DNA from: an uncultured Lachnospiraceae bacterium
Lineage (GTDB): Bacteria; Bacillota; Clostridia; Lachnospirales; Lachnospiraceae
Reading direction: 5' to 3'
DNA: 53,415 nucleotides
NCBI GenBank assembly: GCA_947589055.1
Contig: CANPZL010000012.1
Location: 1 to 53,415, forward strand
Below are positions 8,806 through 15,955 of this stretch, one piece after another. Under the pieces are notes generated by a model. That model was given only the letters and a program-made list of their open reading frames with translations. It did no database searches and was not told the DNA's origin. The position numbers and the translations under genes were made by a program. How positions within the stretch are numbered: position 1 is the first letter of the stretch; every line of letters starts with the position of its first letter.

Positions 8806-8901
8806 AAGGACTATGATCTGGCGGCATTATTGCAGAAAGCAGATGATCTTATGTATGAGGATAAGAAACGGAAGAAAAAGCCCGGAGAAGAGATTCGGTA
8901 G
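8806..8901 (+). pseudogene. Remnant of a GGDEF (diguanylate cyclase) C-terminus
   Basis: In the frame starting at 8806 the translation is KDYDLAALLQKADDLMYEDK followed by a basic tail and a TAG at 8899. The ADxLMYEDKKRxK ending is the usual last helix of GGDEF domains. No GGDEF active site or start codon remains, and it abuts the FecR-like fragment, so a deletion appears to have fused the ends of two unrelated genes. Identification is by motif only. Confidence 0.5.
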
Positions 8902-8963
8902 GTAGATTTTGGTTCTTCCCAAAGCTTCTCCAGAATATGATGATAAAAAGTGCTGGAGTCCGT

Positions 8964-9572
8964 ATGTTAAATTATATCTGGGCATTTATGATCTTAATCG
9001 GCATCGGAGTTGCCGCTTTTACAGGAGAAATGGAAGGGGTATCAACCGGTATTCTGGATTCTTCAAAAGAGGCAATACAGCTATGTATTGTCATGCTTGG
9101 CGTTGTAGGAATGTGGACAGGTGTAATGAAAATAGCAGAAGAAACGGGATTGGTTCGGCAGCTGACAAAGCTGCTTATGCCAATCCTTCGTTTGTTATTC
9201 CCCAGACTGGCTGGCGAAGAAACCGCAATGGGTTATATTGCCGCCAATATGGTTGCGAATCTGTTGGGGCTTGGCTGGGCGGCTACGCCTACCGGCCTGA
9301 AGGCGATGAAGGAGCTGCAGCGGCTCAATCCGGATAAGGAGAAGGCAAGCGATGAAATGTGTCTGTTTATGGTTATCAATATCTCTTCGTTGCAGTTAAT
9401 TCCCATCAACATGATCGCTTATCGAAGTCAGTATGGATCCGTCCATCCCGGTCTTATCATTCTGCCGGGTATGGTTGCCACAGGAATTTCAACTCTTGTG
9501 GGAGTTTTATACGGTGTATGGAAGTGTAGACGGAATCAGAAAAAGCATAAAAATGGGGAGAGGACAGAATGA
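8964..9572 (+). CDS. spmA: Spore maturation protein A (nucleoside-recognition domain)
   Basis: This polytopic membrane protein has 202 residues and is of the SpmA type: several hydrophobic helices, the segment GMWTGVMKIAEETGL, and the Gate/nucleoside-recognition signature AATPTGLKAMKELQ around residue 105. Together with SpmB it is needed for proper spore core dehydration in Bacillus and Clostridium. I choose the ATG at 8964 (GGAG at 8952-8955 upstream) over 8937; residues before MLNYIWAF are not typical. The stop overlaps the spmB start in ATGA, showing tight coupling. Confidence 0.9.
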   Translation: MLNYIWAFMILIGIGVAAFTGEMEGVSTGILDSSKEAIQLCIVMLGVVGMWTGVMKIAEETGLVRQLTKLLMPILRLLFPRLAGEETAMGYIAANMVANLLGLGWAATPTGLKAMKELQRLNPDKEKASDEMCLFMVINISSLQLIPINMIAYRSQYGSVHPGLIILPGMVATGISTLVGVLYGVWKCRRNQKKHKNGERTE

Positions 9573-10102
9573 AAATGATTTCCGCATTATCCGGTTTTTT
9601 GCTTCCGCTGGCATTGTTTTATATTATCGGCTATGGAATCTTGAATCGGCAAAAAGTATATGATATATTTATTAAAGGAGTAGAGGAAGGTTTTAAAATT
9701 GTCATTCATATTGCTCCTACGTTGGTAGGACTTATGGTAGCAGTAGGTATTATACGGGCTTCCGGCGTATTAGATATGGCGGCGAATGCGCTTACTCCGA
9801 TCGGAACATTGTTAAACATACCGGCACAGATTCTTCCGTTAATATTTATTCGTTTATTTTCCACGTCTGCGGCAAATGGACTGGTATTTGACTTGTTTAA
9901 GGAATACGGAACCGATTCTACGATCGGGTTGACCGCTTCTATTATCATGAGCTGTACGGAAAGTATTTTTTACATCATGTCGGTATACTTTTTATCGGTA
10001 GGCATCAAAAAGACCCGTTGGACGTTAGTTGGCGGACTTTTAGCAACTCTGGCAGGTGTGGCGGCAAGTGTAGTTATAGCAGGAGTTTGTTTCGGGGGCT
10101 GA
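9569..10102 (+). CDS. spmB: Spore maturation protein B
   Basis: This 177-residue membrane protein is partner to SpmA. Visible features are an N-terminal hydrophobic helix, the segment IHIAPTLVGLMVAVGIIRASG, and a central IRLFSTSAANGLVFDLF stretch with the ESIFYIMSVYF motif that are well conserved in SpmB. The start ATG overlaps the spmA stop by four bases. SpmA and SpmB strongly suggest that the organism makes endospores. Confidence 0.92.
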   Translation: MKMISALSGFLLPLALFYIIGYGILNRQKVYDIFIKGVEEGFKIVIHIAPTLVGLMVAVGIIRASGVLDMAANALTPIGTLLNIPAQILPLIFIRLFSTSAANGLVFDLFKEYGTDSTIGLTASIIMSCTESIFYIMSVYFLSVGIKKTRWTLVGGLLATLAGVAASVVIAGVCFGG

Positions 10103-10147
10103 AAACACAGAATTTTGATGCAGTGCGAAAGAAAGCGAGGGATAGGC

Positions 10148-10306
10148 ATGGACGGAAACTTTTTTTCAGAAGAAGACTTAGCAGGTTTATTTGATGAATT
10201 AGACGAGCAGGCAATAGAAGAGGAAATCGAGCAAATGACAGATCAGGAAACGAATGCTTCCTATCAGCGGTTTAAGGAAATCATTAAAAAGCATAAAATG
10301 GATTAG
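10148..10306 (+). CDS. Small acidic hypothetical protein
   Basis: A 52-residue ORF begins at the ATG at 10148, preceded by GAGGGA, 45 bases after spmB. It is rich in Glu and Asp (EEDLAGLFDELDEQ, then EEEIEQMTDQE), predicted helical, and ends in a basic IIKKHKMD tail; no membrane segment is present. I do not recognise a family. The ribosome binding site and spacing suggest it is the last gene of the spmAB unit, but the size makes a chance ORF possible. The 180 bases after it are A+T-rich and hold no gene I can support. Confidence 0.5.
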   Translation: MDGNFFSEEDLAGLFDELDEQAIEEEIEQMTDQETNASYQRFKEIIKKHKMD

Positions 10307-10483
10307 ACGGATTTGCTTTTTAGGTGTTTTCATCTTTGATGTTCTAAACGGTATTCTTTTAATTACCAAAATCTAATATTTGTTTTTTCTGATTTTGCAA
10401 GAAAGCCAAATGATTATCTGCAAATTTATATCTTGCTGTAATTCTGCGTTTAAGTAAAAGGATAATAAAGAAAGAGTAACTTA

Positions 10484-10512
10484 TTGAAAAAATTCGTTAA
10501 AACGAATAGAAT
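10484..10512 (+). promoter_or_regulatory. Promoter of the restriction-modification operon
   Basis: TTGAAA (10484-10489), a 17-base spacer and TAGAAT (10507-10512) lie 22 bases before the methyltransferase start. A GGGAGG site at 10519-10524 serves as the ribosome binding site. Confidence 0.65.
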
Positions 10513-10533
10513 ACGTATGGGAGGCTTTTTGCT

Positions 10534-11859
10534 ATGCATGGATATTTAACAGCTAAACCAGAAAAGCTTAAGGCAGGAATCAGGGCGGAAAATGTGAAGC
10601 AACTGAATGTAATATCTTTGTTTTCAGGATGTGGCGGGATTGACTTAGGTTTTGAAGGAGATTTTAATGTTTTAAAAGCTTCCGTTAATCCTGTTCTTAG
10701 TTCCACATGGATGATTGACGAAGTTGATGAAAGATGGTGTCATTTGGGAAAAACATCTTTTCATACTATTTTTGCCAATGATATTAAACCGGAGGCAAAG
10801 GCTGCATGGACGAATTACTTCTCTGCAAAAGGAATCAATCCTGAAAATTATTATCTTGATAGCATAGTAGATTTAGTAAAGTTACAAAAAGAAAATAAAG
10901 TAAATATATTTCCTAAAAATGCAGATGTGGTAATCGGTGGATTTCCATGTCAGGATTTTTCTGTTTCGGGGAAAAGGCTGGGATTTGAATCGAAAACAGG
11001 GCATGACGGCAAGAAAATTTCTGATGGAGAGCTAATAGTTGCAAATAGAGGTAAATTATATATTTGGATGAGAGAAGTTATATCAATTACAAAACCTAAA
11101 GTGTTTGTAGCTGAAAATGTGAAAGGATTACTAAATTTAACGGATGCTAAGGAAGTAATAGAGCGTGATTTTGCATCGGTCTGTGATGGGGGATATATCG
11201 TAGTTCCTGCCCAAGTGTTAAATGCAGGAAATTATGGTGTTCCACAAGGGAGAGAACGTGTGATTTTTTATGGTTTTAAAAAATCAGCGCTTACATCAAA
11301 AGCATTAGAAGAATTAACAAAAGCAAATATGTCAGGGCAATATACGCCATATCCAATAAAAACCCACTATCTTGAGGGAGAAGATAAAAAAGGGAATATG
11401 AAAAAATATGTTACAGTAAAACAGGCGCTAGAGGATTTAGCAGAACCTGAAGAATCAACAGACGTTAATCAGCAAAAATATTCAAAGGCAAAATATATGG
11501 GAAAACATTGTCAGGGACAGCAAGAGATTCGATTGGATAGTTTAGCACCAACAATTCGTTCCGAACATCATGGTAATATTGAATTTAGAAGATTATCTAA
11601 GGAGCATGGGGGAAAACATAAGGCAGAATTAAACCAGGGATTGATTGAGCGAAGGTTAAGTGTTCGGGAATGTGCCAGAATACAAACATTTCCTGATGAA
11701 TATCAATTTGTTATTCCGGCATTGAATGGGAATCGGGCAGTATCTGGTTCAGAGGCATATAAAATTATTGGGAATGCTGTTCCGCCGCTGTTAGGGTATC
11801 ATATTGCAAAACGTCTTGAGGAAAACTGGAATTTATACTTTGGGGAGGAAAAGAATTGA
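10534..11859 (+). CDS. DNA (cytosine-5-)-methyltransferase, type II
   Basis: This C5-cytosine methyltransferase of 441 residues has the motifs in the canonical order: motif I LFSGCGGIDLGF (residues about 29-40), motif IV GGFPCQDFS with nucleophile Cys139, motif VI AENV at about 193, motif VIII QGRERV, and after a target-recognition region the motif IX RECARIQTFP and motif X IIGNAVPP. The target sequence cannot be read from the protein. Its last bases overlap the endonuclease start, so the pair is one operon. The gene is clearly richer in A+T than its neighbours: bases 11041-11100 hold 15 G+C of 60, against 38 of 60 at 9241-9300 in spmA. This suggests acquisition by transfer. Confidence 0.95.
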   Translation: MHGYLTAKPEKLKAGIRAENVKQLNVISLFSGCGGIDLGFEGDFNVLKASVNPVLSSTWMIDEVDERWCHLGKTSFHTIFANDIKPEAKAAWTNYFSAKGINPENYYLDSIVDLVKLQKENKVNIFPKNADVVIGGFPCQDFSVSGKRLGFESKTGHDGKKISDGELIVANRGKLYIWMREVISITKPKVFVAENVKGLLNLTDAKEVIERDFASVCDGGYIVVPAQVLNAGNYGVPQGRERVIFYGFKKSALTSKALEELTKANMSGQYTPYPIKTHYLEGEDKKGNMKKYVTVKQALEDLAEPEESTDVNQQKYSKAKYMGKHCQGQQEIRLDSLAPTIRSEHHGNIEFRRLSKEHGGKHKAELNQGLIERRLSVRECARIQTFPDEYQFVIPALNGNRAVSGSEAYKIIGNAVPPLLGYHIAKRLEENWNLYFGEEKN

Positions 11860-12935
11860 TTATATCAACGAACAAAGAACCGTCGTTAGAAGAATTTGAA
11901 GAATTATGCAGCAATATGTGCAGGTATATGAACGACAAGGCGAAAGCAGATCCGTCATATTACCTATCTAAAGGAGCGAAAGGATTGGAACCGGAAGTAA
12001 AGCTGGCATTGGATACTGTGGCAGAAGGTACTAAGTTTGAAAATACTATACAAATTATTAGTGGTCAGAGATTTCCGGATATTGTTGCCGCAAAATATTA
12101 CGGGGTTGAGGTAAAATCTACAAAAGATGAAAAATGGTCTATAATAGGAGGGAGTGTTGCAGAGGGTACTAGAGTTGAAAATGTTGAGCATATCTTTATT
12201 TTGTTTGGAAAATTACACAAGCCTGTTGAATTTAGAACCCGTCGATATGAAGAATGTTTATGTGACATTGCAGTGACGCATAGCCCACGATATAAAATTG
12301 ACATGGAATTGAAAAATGGGGAAACAATATTTGATAAAATGGGGATTACATATGATGAAATGAGAAAGCTAGACGATCCCATTGATCCAGTGGTTAAATA
12401 TTTCCGGTCAATCTTAAAGCCGGGTGAATCTTTATGGTGGATAAATGGAGAAGATGCAACAGAGGGAGAAACACCGGCTAAGATTCGTATGTGGAAAACG
12501 CTTACAAAATCAGAGAGAGAAGAATGGATTGCTCAAGGATTTGCATTATTTCCAGAGTTATTTAGCAATAGCCCTAATAAATATGAACGATTTACATTAT
12601 GGTTAGTAGCAAATCATGGTGTTGTGTCATCTTCCATGCGTGATCCTTTTTCGGCTGGTGGGCAAATTGACTTTAATGTGAATGGCCATATGTATGAACA
12701 TTTGCCAAAAAAGTATGGCCAACTGGCAGCATGTAAAGATCGGGTAGAAGAAATAGTAAGAACTGTTGACGAACAGACATTAGTTACCATGTGGCATACA
12801 ACGAATGAAAATCTAAAAAACAGAATGAAGCATTGGATCGCTTTGGTGGCAAAGTCGGCAGAGATGGAAGCGTTTAATGTGGAGCAGTTTTTGGAAGATT
12901 TATTTGATGAAACAGATGGCATAACAAACTCATAA
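11856..12935 (+). CDS. Type II restriction endonuclease (PD-(D/E)XK fold)
   Basis: This is a 359-residue protein starting at a TTG that overlaps the methyltransferase stop by four bases. The catalytic signature is Pro74-Asp75, nine residues, then Glu85-Val-Lys87 (RFPDIV to GVEVKST), a textbook PD-(D/E)XK core. The context (translational coupling to a C5 methyltransferase, with a terminator right after) makes a cognate endonuclease the best explanation. I do not recognise the specificity family. The C-terminal half has a Trp-rich segment and a helical end ending EQFLEDLFDE. Base composition is A+T-rich like that of the methyltransferase. Confidence 0.85.
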   Translation: MIISTNKEPSLEEFEELCSNMCRYMNDKAKADPSYYLSKGAKGLEPEVKLALDTVAEGTKFENTIQIISGQRFPDIVAAKYYGVEVKSTKDEKWSIIGGSVAEGTRVENVEHIFILFGKLHKPVEFRTRRYEECLCDIAVTHSPRYKIDMELKNGETIFDKMGITYDEMRKLDDPIDPVVKYFRSILKPGESLWWINGEDATEGETPAKIRMWKTLTKSEREEWIAQGFALFPELFSNSPNKYERFTLWLVANHGVVSSSMRDPFSAGGQIDFNVNGHMYEHLPKKYGQLAACKDRVEEIVRTVDEQTLVTMWHTTNENLKNRMKHWIALVAKSAEMEAFNVEQFLEDLFDETDGITNS

Positions 12936-12958
12936 AGGCGGAGTTATCTCCGCCTTTT
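12934..12958 (+). terminator. Terminator of the restriction-modification operon
   Basis: AAAGGCGGAG (12934-12943), a TTAT loop, CTCCGCCTTT (12948-12957) and further T. It begins within the endonuclease stop codon and lies between convergent genes. Confidence 0.85.
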
Positions 12959-12974
12959 GTAACAGTTAACATTA

Positions 12975-14870
12975 TCATATGTCAGATGTTTCCTGATCAT
13001 AGGAATAAGCCAATCTTTCCATATCATTTTTCGCTTTGGTAAAGCATTCTAACAGCCTTGGAGAAAAGGTACCGCATTCCCCATTCATGATCATTTGATA
13101 GGCTTCCTCTACAGAATAAGCCTCTTTATATACTCGTTTACTAATCAGGGCATCGTATACATCTGCGATAGATACGATCTGGGCTGCCAAAGGGATTTCG
13201 TCGCCCTTCAGTCCTTCCGGATACCCCTTTCCGTCATACCGCTCGTGATGATAGCGGCAGATTTCATAACTGTATTTATAGTAATTTTCGTCCTGTAGGG
13301 TTGCCATAGAATCCAGAATTTCGCAACCTCGGATCGTATGCAGCTTCATTTCATCGTATTCTTCTGTAGTCAGTCTGCCGGGCTTTAGGAGTATGCTGTC
13401 GGGAATAGCGACCTTGCCCACGTCGTGCATAGCGGCAGCAGATGAAATGACATCAATCTGCTCCGGTGTAAGTTCAATATCGTCGCACATAGCATTGACG
13501 TATTGCAGCAGGATTTTGGTAAATCCCTTAATCCGTTTAATATGATTACCAGATTCTACGCTGCGGAATTCTACAACCGTACTCAGAATATCTATGATCC
13601 CGTTATTGATTTCCTTGAGCTTTTGTTCCTGTTTTTCCTGTATCACAGCGTCCACATCAAATATTGTCAATAAAATCCCCTGAGTTAAATCATTGTTTAC
13701 CGGAAAGAAGTCCATTTCCTTCCAGCGGTATTGCTGCTTTTCATTCTTATACCGGATTTCCAGAGAGGTAAATTCTGTTTCATTGGTCTTTGTCTGTGTT
13801 TCAGAAAAGAAATGTTTTAGCAGGCTGCGAAGAGCGGGTAAATCCTCTTCATGAAAATAGGAGGTGCAGAAGTCCCGGAGTTCTTTCAGACTTCCGGTTT
13901 CTTTTATCCCATGAAATGCCTCCTTCTTATCGAGGATATGATAAGAAGCATTGTCGATATTCACATATACGAAGGCGTCATAGCGGCTGCCTAAAATAGT
14001 TGCCATTTGCCGATTGACACGTTCTGCGGCAATCCGCATTCGTTCTTCCGCTACGATAGAATCTGCTAACGGACGGAGCAGGCCGATGGCACGAACCGGA
14101 TTCATTTTCTTATCAAAAACACAGTTTAAGGACAGCTTTGTCCATTGCAGACAGCCATTAACATCAAAGCAGCGGATCACGATAGAGATTTGTTCCTCCT
14201 TACGCCTGCCGCCGACTCCCATATGTATCGTTTCAAAGGCCTGTTGTAAAAGAGGAATGTCTGCCGGATAAATACTTCCGGTCTCTAAGAGACTGTCCAT
14301 TAAAACTGCACCCTCCGTAAAGAGGTGAAAGGCTTCCAGATTCTTTAAGATGATTGCTTTCCGGCTTTCAATACTATAGTCGAAGACAAGCGTTTCTTCA
14401 TCTTCAAATGCTTCCGCATAAGCCTCATAATTTTTACCCAGCCGCTCATTTTCCACACCGGTATCGTTGGGGTCGATCACCATGCCGATAATACCCATTA
14501 CACTTCCGTCTGTATCAAGGACCGGTTCTTTAAAAATATCATAATATTTGATCCCGGAACCGCAAAGCGTAGGAGAAAGCATTCGGCTTCCCTTTTTCTC
14601 CCGCATGATCGTCTTGTCATCATCGTAAAAGCTCTGTGCGATTTCGTCGGAGTTTTGCAGATCAAAATCGGTTTTCCCCCGTAATGCACCCCGTTCCACT
14701 CCGTTTAACATATCACAGATCTTATTGGTATAACAATACTTGCATTCCGTATCCTTGACAAATACATTTACCGGAATTGCGTCAAAAATACAGTTTAAAA
14801 AATGATTCTGCTGTTCCAGCTGTTGCACCTTTTCTTCTAATTCACGATAGGATACTGTTGCTTTTTCCAT
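12975..14870 (-). CDS. PAS-domain / HD-GYP phosphodiesterase-type signalling protein
   Basis: This 631-residue soluble protein has no membrane segment. It opens with a short coiled coil (LEEKVQQLEQQ), then a PAS domain (residues about 22-135; AIPVNVFVKDTECKY), a middle section that may hold a further PAS-like fold (about 290-420), and a C-terminal HD-GYP domain (about 425-620). The metal and active-site motifs are MHDVGKV (His482-Asp483), HHERYDGKGYP and IVSIADVYDAL. HD-GYP enzymes hydrolyse c-di-GMP, and some act on cGAMP. PAS domains suggest a ligand, redox or haem input. It is transcribed away from the prepilin-like gene. A link of c-di-GMP turnover to surface appendages is plausible but inferred. 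Confidence 0.9.
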   Translation of the reverse strand: MEKATVSYRELEEKVQQLEQQNHFLNCIFDAIPVNVFVKDTECKYCYTNKICDMLNGVERGALRGKTDFDLQNSDEIAQSFYDDDKTIMREKKGSRMLSPTLCGSGIKYYDIFKEPVLDTDGSVMGIIGMVIDPNDTGVENERLGKNYEAYAEAFEDEETLVFDYSIESRKAIILKNLEAFHLFTEGAVLMDSLLETGSIYPADIPLLQQAFETIHMGVGGRRKEEQISIVIRCFDVNGCLQWTKLSLNCVFDKKMNPVRAIGLLRPLADSIVAEERMRIAAERVNRQMATILGSRYDAFVYVNIDNASYHILDKKEAFHGIKETGSLKELRDFCTSYFHEEDLPALRSLLKHFFSETQTKTNETEFTSLEIRYKNEKQQYRWKEMDFFPVNNDLTQGILLTIFDVDAVIQEKQEQKLKEINNGIIDILSTVVEFRSVESGNHIKRIKGFTKILLQYVNAMCDDIELTPEQIDVISSAAAMHDVGKVAIPDSILLKPGRLTTEEYDEMKLHTIRGCEILDSMATLQDENYYKYSYEICRYHHERYDGKGYPEGLKGDEIPLAAQIVSIADVYDALISKRVYKEAYSVEEAYQMIMNGECGTFSPRLLECFTKAKNDMERLAYSYDQETSDI

Positions 14871-14988
14871 ACGATTGTCCTCCGTCTAGGTTTCGTGTTT
14901 ATTGGTTCATTCTATTATGTCATCAACTGGAGGTTGCTGACCTATGTACGCATCAATGTACTACCTTATTATATCATATAATTGTGAT

Positions 14989-15011
14989 TTCAAAAATCAT
15001 AGATTTTTGAA
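14989..15011. repeat. Perfect 10-bp inverted repeat between divergent genes
   Basis: TTCAAAAATC (14989-14998), ATA, and GATTTTTGAA (15002-15011) are perfectly complementary. The element lies between the divergent HD-GYP and prepilin-like genes, 60 bases upstream of the prepilin promoter. It has no T-run, so an operator for a dimeric regulator is more likely than a terminator. Apart from this and the promoter at 15071, the 14871-15163 gap holds nothing I can support. Confidence 0.45.
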
Positions 15012-15070
15012 TTGCGATAGGGATAAAAGAATGCTATTGTAGGAGTAAAGCATATAATAAAAAAGTCAGT

Positions 15071-15099
15071 TTGACGAATCACAAGATAAATGCTATATT
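15071..15099 (+). promoter_or_regulatory. Promoter of the prepilin-like gene
   Basis: TTGACG (15071-15076), a 17-base spacer and TATATT (15094-15099). The leader to the GTG start at 15164 is about 60 nt. Confidence 0.6.
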
Positions 15100-15163
15100 T
15101 TGTTTAGAAAGTTTTAATTTTTAGTTTGAAGATGATTGGAAGATGTAATGGGAGGCGTTGGAA

Positions 15164-15625
15164 GTGAAACGTAAGAACAAAGGATTTTCCATGGTGGAAT
15201 TGATTATCGTTATCGCAATTATGGCGATTCTGGCTGCTGCATTGGCGCCCGCTTTGATTAAGTATGTTCGAAAGTCAAGGAGAGCGAGAGATGTGGATGC
15301 CGCAAAGGAAATATATAACGGATATGCCCGTGGCGTTATTGCTATGGATCAGGACGAAGATAATGATACCGGTTATGGTTCCGGAGTGGTTTATGTACGG
15401 TATGATACCATATTAAATGATCCGCCGCAGAACTTAGAGGATTATGCTTTTGAAGAGCTGGGAGGCGTACCACAGTCATCTACCTTCAAGGATTACTACT
15501 GGAAGATTGAATATTCTACCGTTGATGGAAAGGTTAACAAAATTTCTCTGACGCCGGGAAGCGGTTCGGCAACGGAGTATGAGTTATTCCCGAATGGGGA
15601 AACGTTTGTGGATCAGGGAACATAA
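15164..15625 (+). CDS. Type IV pilin-like / pseudopilin protein
   Basis: This 153-residue protein has a classical class III prepilin signal: a short basic leader MKRKNKG, then the mature FSMVELIIVIAIM, with Glu at position +5 and a long hydrophobic helix. Cleavage would follow Gly7. The globular part is acidic with a DQDEDNDTGYGSG loop and no cysteine pair. The GTG at 15164 is chosen because GGAGG (15151-15155) is 8 bases upstream; the TTG at 15158 would be too close. No prepilin peptidase, assembly ATPase or inner-membrane pilus protein is in the window, so it stands alone with its own promoter and terminator. Confidence 0.85.
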   Translation: MKRKNKGFSMVELIIVIAIMAILAAALAPALIKYVRKSRRARDVDAAKEIYNGYARGVIAMDQDEDNDTGYGSGVVYVRYDTILNDPPQNLEDYAFEELGGVPQSSTFKDYYWKIEYSTVDGKVNKISLTPGSGSATEYELFPNGETFVDQGT

Positions 15626-15638
15626 TAAATAAGAAGCA

Positions 15639-15664
15639 GGCAGCCGAGTATCCGGCTGCCTTTT
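15639..15664 (+). terminator. Terminator of the prepilin-like gene
   Basis: GGCAGCCG (15639-15646) and CGGCTGCC (15653-15660) form a hairpin followed by TTTT. Confidence 0.85.
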
Positions 15665-15706
15665 GAGATAAGAAGTGTATCTATATAAATGGTAGTATTG
15701 TTAGGC

Positions 15707-15747
15707 GAAACAAATAGCAATCTGTGCACTCGACTGCTATTTGTTTC
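15707..15747. repeat. 13-bp perfect inverted repeat in a gene-free gap
   Basis: GAAACAAATAGCA (15707-15719) pairs perfectly with TGCTATTTGTTTC (15735-15747) around a 15-base loop. It has no T-run on the plus strand and no gene attached. The surrounding gap between the prepilin-like gene and pckA (15626-15955) contains this hairpin, two terminators and nothing else I recognise. It could be a small mobile-element remnant or an RNA hairpin. Confidence 0.5.
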
Positions 15748-15912
15748 TATTATGCGTGGACAGTATCCTGCCCCTAGAAGAAGCTTGTTCCTCTGTTACA
15801 GTCTTAGTATATTGGAAAAATATGTACAAGTTGTGTACAAAATCTAAAGAAAATATTATAAAGTGAAAGCAGGTAAAACCGCTTTCATAGGTTACTTGCT
15901 GATAGGAAAATG

Positions 15913-15941
15913 AAAAACGCTCCGGCTTACACCGGAGCGTT
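15913..15941 (-). terminator. Terminator of pckA
   Basis: On the minus strand AACGCTCCGG, a 6-base loop and CCGGAGCGTT are followed by TTT (plus-strand A-run at 15913-15917). It lies 15 bases past the pckA stop. Confidence 0.85.
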
Positions 15942-15955
15942 ACTATTGTAAAATC

